A stretch of DNA of 64,000 nt from contig NC_092565.1 of assembly GCF_037975245.1 (NCBI RefSeq), positions 1,744,499 to 1,808,498 on the forward strand, given 5' to 3'. A program made the translations under genes and the position numbers. Source of the DNA: Apostichopus japonicus. Taxonomy: Eukaryota > Echinodermata > Holothuroidea > Aspidochirotida > Stichopodidae. The notes under the pieces are model-generated. The model worked only from the letters and a program-made list of their open reading frames with translations. It did not search any database and was not told the DNA's origin. Of the stretch, positions 58,375-64,000 are shown in pieces (positions within the stretch are counted from its first letter, which is position 1; each line of letters opens with the position of its first letter).

Positions 58375-58782
58375 CAAAGATTAGACATATTATCAGATAT
58401 ATAAGTTATAAAACAATAGGACAGAAGAAAATGGGGAAGGGGGGGACATGTCCCCCCAATATTTTAGGTGGGGGATATAGTATCTAATATCCCCCCCAAT
58501 ATTTGGTGGCATAGGTTTTTTTTTTTTTTTGTGGCTATAAATAGGAAATAATGAGTGAGATTATTTATCCAAATCATATTTGGCAGTGGCTTAAACATAC
58601 TGCATGAGGTGAATGACTCTTCGTGGTCGTGGGCCTATGACCGTATGTTGTCACTCATGATTATTATCATAATGTCTGAACATCTCTTGTGTCTAAGTGT
58701 AAGTACATATATATGTATGATCCAAATCGATATTGGTTCACTGCGATTCCATTTTGCCTGTTTCCTATAAGATTTCTAACTG

Positions 58783-59047
58783 CAGGTGCGTAGCCAAGGG
58801 GGAGGGCAAAGGGGGCGACCACCCCCTCCCCCCCTCAAGCAAATTTTTTTATGATATCGCTAGTAATTTCAAAATAGAAAGTGCTTAGATGCAACTTACA
58901 AGGCCTGGGAAGTGACATTTCCAGCGATCTGGGAGGCATTTTCGGCCAAAATTTTCTTTTTCGCTTCGCGCCAACCCATGGTGGCGCTATGCTTAGATAG
59001 TTCGCCAACAAGCCTACTCCCTTGGCAAATTCCTCGCTATGCACCTG
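58783..59047. mobile_element. Short hAT-like element, CAGGTGCGTAGCC type
   Basis: The ends CAGGTGCGTAGCCA and the inverted CGCTATGCACCTG; the flanks TCTAACTG and TCTAACCA match at 6 of 8. It contains the shared motif GCGCCAACCCATGGTGGCGC. The same family as the nested element at 10065. Confidence 0.72.
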
Positions 59048-59161
59048 TCTAACCATGTCATACATATGTCTACATATGTCTACATATAAACATAGGTATA
59101 TGCCTTGGTAAGTACAGCTGAACTCCCTTCACGCCCTTAGGGTGGCGATCATCAGAAAACT

Positions 59162-60190
59162 GATCAAATACTGGCTTCCATCACCAAGGAGCTACTCAGC
59201 AAATCACTATCATGGGCCTGCCAGTATACCCCCATCCAGGACACCGAATATGCCACCATCATGCACGCCAGAAAGTCCCTCCTATACGATCTTGAGGGAC
59301 GCCCATGGGTAAAAAAGGTCACCACAGATGCTTTTGACGTCACTATGGGCGGTTATGATGGAGCTGAAGTCTGTGAGCTGGTGGGCTTATATATCCTGCA
59401 TAAGTTAGGTAAACTCATCGACCCGCACGACATTGGCCTCTACAGAGACGATGGTCTAGCTGTACTCAGGAACCACTCGGGTAGCCAAGCGGAATGAATG
59501 CGGAAACATATCGTAGCAACCTTTCATACCTTCGGTCTAAAGATAACCACCCAAGCCAACATTAAGACCGTCAACTACCTTGACGCTACGCTGGACCTAC
59601 GCACCGGTACACATCGCCCATTCCGTAAGCCTAATGACCAACCCATATACGCACACTGCCTCTCTGACCACCCCCCGGTAGTCACCAAACGTATTCCAGA
59701 GAGCATCGGCAACAGGATCTCCACTCTTTCATCTAACGAAGAGATCTTTGACAACGCTGCCCCTATATATAGAGAAAAACACAATTGCCCCCTCAACAGG
59801 AATTGCTCGGTGAGTAGTGTAATATATAGGGCTGATGTTACTACTGCTCATGACACCAAATCATACATAGGGCTAACAAGTGGCTCCTTTAAGCAAAGGT
59901 ACAGTAACCACAGTAAGTCCTTCCGCCATGAGTGTTACAAGAGAGAAACAGAGCTTTCTAAACATATATGGGACCTGAAGCGTAAGGGTGCCCCCTTCGT
60001 TATTGAGTGGAACGTACTCAAGCATTCTAATACACGCATGATTAGATCCGGTCAATGTAACCTTTGCATCGATGAGAAGCTCTGTATCCTCCTGTCCAAA
60101 AACCCGCATTTACTCAATAAGAGATCTGAATTCATCTCCAAGTGTCGCCACAATAGGCTCAAACCAATGAACCATGCACGTAAGAAATAG
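59162..60190 (+). pseudogene. Penelope-like RT and GIY-YIG fragment, one nonsense codon
   Basis: The same frame runs from about 59162 to TAA at 60188, broken only by TGA at 59495-59497, probably from CGA by CpG decay. RT part: DAFDVTMGGYDGAEVCELVG and the catalytic GLYRDDGLAVL box (YRDD is the PLE form of YxDD). At DNAAPIY the sequence jumps straight to REKHNCPLNRNC, missing roughly 100 residues of linker, but stays in frame. The GIY-YIG part has VIYRADV, SYIGLTSGSFKQRYSNHS and ELSKHIWDLK. The N-terminal part of the RT is absent. Not autonomous. Confidence 0.92.
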
Positions 60191-60236
60191 GGTTCGTGTT
60201 CCCCATAGAATTTTCCCGTGCAGTGAGTATTTGTTC

Positions 60237-60286
60237 AGTTGTCTGATGATCACGACCCTAAGGGCGTGAAACTCCGAGTTACAGCT
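60237..60286 (+). ncRNA. Hammerhead-like fold at PLE 3' end, CTGATGA core
   Basis: AGTTGT, CTGATGA, an 18-base stem-loop with CCC-TAA-GGG, GAAA, then ACTCCGAGTT and ACAGCT. Stem I pairs AGTTGT/ACAGCT (one G-U) and stem III pairs ACT/AGT around CCG; the predicted cut is after 60280 (GTT). The base pair closing stem II would be U-U, which is unusual, so activity is uncertain. Confidence 0.55.
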
Positions 60287-60436
60287 ATACTTACCAAGGC
60301 ATATACCTATATATTTAGGCTCTGCTATTATAACATAGAGCACTCTCCTTGCAGTCCTGATTCTTTATCATGATATACATATATATCTATATCTATATTT
60401 CTATCTATATCTATATATATATCTATATATCTATAT

Positions 60437-60545
60437 ATATATATATTCATGGAGCATAACTTGAAGCTACCAGTTGTCTGAAGATCGCTATAACGCGTGA
60501 AACTCCGAGTTACAACTACTAGTGTTCCACTAGTCTCATCTAGTA
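60437..60545 (+). mobile_element. Second PLE 3'-end fragment
   Basis: ATTCATGGAGCATAACTTGA and the following 90 bp match 52655-52750 closely, including the hammerhead-like fold and CTAGTGTTCC, and stop at a TA tract. An isolated 3' end, with no coding part. Confidence 0.75.
60472..60517 (+). ncRNA. Hammerhead-like fold, CTGAAGA core
   Basis: AGTTGT, CTGAAGA (fits CTGANGA), CGC-TATAAC-GCG stem II, GAAA, ACTCCGAGTT, ACAACT. Stem I is perfect over 6 bp; the predicted cut is after 60511. Again U-U flanks stem II. Confidence 0.55.
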
Positions 60546-60647
60546 TCAACATATATATATATATATATATATCTATATATATATATATCTATATATATAT
60601 ATATATCTATATATATATCTATATATCTATCTATATCTATATATCTA

Positions 60648-60684
<37 letters not shown>

Positions 60685-60695
60685 TCATGATATGT

Positions 60696-60911
60696 ACCTT
60701 AGGTCAACAGTGTACCTTAGGTCGACATTTCACTGTCAACCTAATGTTTTCACTACCATTTTAAGACACTTTTATTGTCGCAAATAGCTTTATAATGTTC
60801 TCCGTCCTCTAAAACGTTCATTTATAAGGTCGGTTCAGGGTTAGGGTTAGAAAAAAGGGTTAGGGTTAGATTAAATTTAGTGTGTAAGTCAATGTAACTG
60901 TCGACCTAAGG

Positions 60912-60912
<1 letters not shown>
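60696..60912. mobile_element. Small element with ACCTTAGGTCGACA termini in a TA tract
   Basis: ACCTTAGGTCGACA (60714-60727) and its ex complement TGTCGACCTAAGGT (60899-60912) are perfect 14-bp inverted repeats; a further ACCTTAGGTC lies at 60696. Both flanks are TA tracts, so a TA target is possible but not provable. Inside are GGGTTAGGGTTAG phrases at about 60837-60869. Confidence 0.6.
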
Positions 60913-61000
<88 letters not shown>

Positions 61001-61105
61001 CTACATATATATACATATATATATATGTATATGTATATGTATATACATATACATATATATACATATATACATATATATATATGTATATGTATATACATAT
61101 CTACA
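60913..61105. repeat. TA/GTATATAC microsatellite
   Basis: A long TA tract with GTATA and CATATC interruptions; open frames on both strands are artefacts. Confidence 0.9.
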
Positions 61106-62540
61106 AAATATCACGAAGTATGCAAACAATTTTGGGGATGAAATTTGCTACGTGCCTGCATCCAAGTAAATAGGCTATGCAGCCATGACAACGAACATTT
61201 TTGAGTACACGTACTATGCGATCAGCAGCTGCGCATGATTTTTTTACCAACATCTGGTGAATAGCAAGGGAGGATCAAAATACAACTCAAGTGTAAATGC
61301 GTCCAGATCAATGCATAAGTTTACCCCATGGAGAGATGATCATCTGATAACATCAGGGGATCTGATCAGGATCATTATGAATAAAAGATAAATGTATGAT
61401 GAATGTTAAGTTTTCAAGAACTTCTGGAAAGATTACATTGTGGATCTCTGACTGTGATCCACTGTGGAAATAGAAATATGTAACTTTATTATAATGATAG
61501 AAACAGTAAGGAATATTGGGGTTTGAACAAGTTTTTATATCTTGCCAATGTCCCTTTGTCTACCACGGAAATATCCACTTTATAAGCAAACAAATACCTG
61601 GGCAAGATGGCTGTTGTTCCTGAAAGTGAAGAATGTTGCAGCGGATATAGTCATTTAAAGCGTTTTTACAATTTAACACATCTTTCAGTTGGTATGTGCA
61701 TTGTTGAATTGGTAATGACACTACCCGTGCTTAGTATGGAAACGTACCCGTAGATTGCTCCGCAAAACTGCATACATGTATGTGCATATTGATGTTTCAC
61801 CAGTTAACAGTGTACATGTTGATCTTATAAGTGGAGAATGTACTGTACTTTATGTAAAGTACTGCCAAACTGTGAAAATATCCTCACAAAATGAAAGAAC
61901 AATTACTGGAACTTGGGATAATCTGTCACTGTAGTATCCCATTTATAAGGAAGCCACATCATAAGACATAATCGGCTTGACAAGGTTCAATGATCTCTGT
62001 CTCCAAACTTGCATGCACCCAACTGGCACATACTTATTATTTTGCTTTAATTGGACCTGTTCAATACCCACCAGGACATATGTGGATAGATTTAGTGCCA
62101 TGAAAAAAATTTCCATTTGACACCAACAGCACATTGGTAAGAATTTAAATTGTCTAATGAGAGAATCATGAAATATAATTGGACCAAAATGGCAGTAAAA
62201 CTTGTTGTTTGCGTGATATCATTATCTTATTCTATGGTTACTTGGGTAAAATGCGCAGCTAGGTTTGCTAGCCATCTGTAACAAAATATTTCTTCAGAGA
62301 GAAAACTCTTCATTTGTCTGGATGCATGTGCTCACCTGTTAATGTGTGACACTGTTTATTTGTATTATTTATTTATTTATTATTTAGGTTTACAGTCTTG
62401 TTCGGGGCCAAGGCCCTCTCACACGACTTTACAACCCTGGTCATTGGTAACTTGACACACCTACACACCAAAGTGTGCACAATTCAATCAATCTCTCCTG
62501 GGGCACCACAGTGCACCACAACCACGGATCTGTTTCTTTA
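61106..62540. other. Stretch without recognisable features
   Basis: AT-rich sequence. TATTTATT repeats near 62358-62385 are followed by GTTCGGGGCCAAGGCCCTC. No exon or RNA gene supported. Confidence 0.4.
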
Positions 62541-62564
62541 GTAAGGGGCATAGGCTGCAGCCCC

Positions 62565-63085
62565 CCCAACCAAAATTTTTGGTGAAAATTCGGGCAATAT
62601 GCTGAGAATTTTTCGAGCACCTACTGAAAGAAGAAAAATCTGCAGTCGTGTTCTTCAATTTTTTTGGTGAAAATTCGGGCAATATGCTGAGAAATTTTCG
62701 GGCACCTACTGAGAGAAGAATAATATGCAATGTGTTTTTCAATTTTATTTGGGCAATGTGCTGAGAATTTTTCAGGCACCTACTGAAAGAAGAAAAATCT
62801 GCAGTGTGCTCTTCAATTTTTTTTTTGGTGAAAATTCAGGGAATATGTTGAGAATTTTTCGGGCACCTACTGAAAGAAGAAAAATCTGCAGTGTGTTCTT
62901 CAATTTTTTTTGGGTGAAAATTCGGGCAATGTGCTGAGAATTTTTCAGGCACCTACTGAAAGTAGAAAAGTCTGCAGTGTGTTCTTCACATTTTTTTTTG
63001 GTGAAAATTCGAGCAATATGCTGAGAATTTTTCGGGCACCTACTGAAAGAAGAATAATTTGCAATGTGTTTTTCAATGGTTAAAA
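62565..63085. repeat. Six-unit tandem repeat, about 86 bp per unit
   Basis: GCTGAGAATTTTTC anchors units at 62601, 62686, 62760, 62847, 62933 and 63020, so the spacings are 85, 74, 87, 86 and 87. Each unit also has GGCACCTACTGAAAGAAG and GGTGAAAATTCGGGC. Confidence 0.9.
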
Positions 63086-63153
63086 TGATATTCGTTATTA
63101 TTGTAACGACTTCCCCAATAATTATAACCAATATGAAAGGGTAATAACACGGA

Positions 63154-63316
63154 AGATATAACCAAAATTTTCCGCGCGCGTTCAACATCTTAATGTGCAC
63201 ATCATATTGGCATTTATCGGTTATTTGCATGTGATGTATAACCTATGAATGCCTATATGATATGCACATTAAGATGTTGAGTGCACGGAGCGCCCGAACA
63301 AATTTTGGTTATATTT
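63154..63316. repeat. Inverted repeat inside the hAT-like element
   Basis: ATATAACCAAAATTT ... CAACATCTTAATGTGCA is answered by TGCACATTAAGATGTTG ... AAATTTTGGTTATAT; arms of about 50 bp around a 56-bp loop, with an unmatched GC-rich middle. Confidence 0.75.
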
Positions 63317-63407
63317 TTCGAGCAAGTCGTTACAGCCCCTCCAAATCAAATTAGGCTCCTACGCCTATGGTAAGGGGTAATAAGATATGGGTAAGATCAG
63401 GGACTCC

Positions 63408-63630
63408 CTGTTAAGATTAAGGCCTTTGTGTGTTGGGGTGTGTGAGTGTGTAACCATTTTGCAAAAGTGAGGCAGTGGGAGTACCAATCCGAGGGAAAGG
63501 TAAGGGAGAGAAAACCCAAAAAGATGAATGACCTTCGGCACAGGGGTAAACTGGACTCCTCCAGCTGCCTTTACTACATTTTACTGCAATTACTACAAAC
63601 ATATGGTGGCTTCCACGGCAACTCTCGACC
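63408..63630 (-). repeat. Dispersed repeat R1, minus-strand copy
   Basis: Reverse complement of 1-240, joined to the same MITE terminus at its right side. Confidence 0.75.
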
Positions 63631-63855
63631 AGGTATGTTGTATTGGCCCCAAATATACCAGACCTTTGGTCGAAGTTTGAAACTGTTTTTATTACCACCT
63701 TTGAGGAAATTTACCTCACTGAGACATTCAGGCATCTTATGCTTTCAATTTGAATGCCTAAGAACAATTTGGAAAGTAAAGACCTCTAGGAACGTTCTTT
63801 TTTAAATCTTCTATCAATTATAGCATGCTAAATAGGGGCCAATACTACATAGCCT
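63631..63855 (+). mobile_element. MITE-like repeat, AGGTATGTTGTATTGGCCCC family
   Basis: Starts AGGTATGTTGTATTGGCCCC and ends GGGGCCAATACTACATAGCC, imperfect inverted termini. The interior (GGAAAGTAAAGACCTC ... CAATTATAGCATGC) aligns with 12962-13165. Confidence 0.68.
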
Positions 63856-64000
63856 GCCTTTAATATATCCAGTAACCTGCTCTGGATAAACACTATCAAA
63901 TATGGAAGAAATGTTTTGGTTAAAGTATGAATATGTTAACTTTAACATAAAAAAATTGCAAGTCAGATAGTGGTATGTTTTCACTGCTCATGGTTATTGT

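Larger units (their letters stand above)
59092..60312 (+). mobile_element. Penelope-like element, internally deleted, with inverted ends
   Basis: The right end (CAGTTGTCTGATGATCACG ... ACTTACCAAGGCATATACCT) reappears inverted at the left (AGGTATATGCCTTGGTAAGT ... CGATCATCAG). Such inverted partial copies are typical of Penelope-like elements. The body codes for the end of the RT and GIY-YIG but lacks the linker between them. Confidence 0.85.
60361..60690. repeat. TA/CTAT microsatellite tracts
   Basis: Simple TA and ATCTAT repeats on both sides of the PLE 3'-end fragment (60437-60545). The IYIY-type reading frames here are repeat artefacts. Confidence 0.9.
62549..63369. mobile_element. hAT-like element carrying an 86-bp minisatellite
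   Basis: The tips CATAGGC and GCCTATG are flanked by a perfect 8-bp TSD, GTAAGGGG (62541-62548 and 63370-63377). The interior is mostly a tandem repeat plus a hairpin. The minus-strand frame across it is repeat-derived. Confidence 0.8.

Noticed and set aside
60497-61173. Open frames on both strands rich in Ile-Tyr
   Set aside because: They are translations of (TA)n tracts and have no protein features.
62565-63085. CRISPR-like spacing of repeats
   Set aside because: The units are continuous 86-bp tandem repeats without unique spacers, in a eukaryotic transposon.
62725-63230. Frames of 70 and 152 codons
   Set aside because: They follow the 86-bp tandem repeat period and have no domain.

Overview
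The window looks like repeat-rich, AT-rich nuclear DNA of a marine invertebrate. The support is GT-AG introns, an intact Ty3/gypsy element primed by tRNA-Ser, Penelope-like elements (PLEs), long (TA)n tracts and many small hAT-like elements. An echinoderm is a reasonable guess, but the sequence does not settle the species. There is no bacterial-type gene organisation.

Host or host-like genes are sparse. A small acidic gene runs on the plus strand from about 15.6 to 30.6 kb: a non-coding first exon, coding exons at 17987-18022, 18271-18330 and 22412-22481, then one of two downstream exons (30078 or 30336) that both enter in phase 1. Its last long intron holds a young, full-length Ty3/gypsy element (24042-28663) with 140-bp LTRs that differ at one base, a 5-bp TSD and one gag-pol ORF of 1370 codons. 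Two linked minus-strand exons (53600-53689, 54349-54406) belong to another acidic gene. A frame-broken cadherin-repeat exon lies at 12321-12534 (minus).

Most of the rest is nested transposons whose order can be read from target-site duplications. From 38.4 to 53.1 kb a PLE fragment with a TA tract was entered by a 2.8-kb LTR-like element. That element (38453-51934) was in turn split by a 7.8-kb TTAA-flanked transposon (38701-46515), which carries decayed spliced exons, and by a second transposon with perfect 16-bp inverted termini (46749-49446). Both of these contain further hAT- or MULE-like insertions. An uninterrupted inverted copy of the LTR-like element (55611-58374) supplies the empty-site sequence that confirms this. 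At least eight further elements have 8-bp TSDs.

The most unusual signal is a repeat family in which a tRNA-like pair of Pol III boxes (A and B) lies directly upstream of a hammerhead-ribozyme core (CTGATGA, GTCC/GGAC stem II, GAAA). There are near-complete copies at 14.3 kb (minus), 14.6 kb and 52.9 kb, a truncated one at 3.1 kb, and a three-fold tandem amplification at 14749-15199. A second, different hammerhead-like fold recurs at the ends of the PLE sequences (52678, 60237, 60472).
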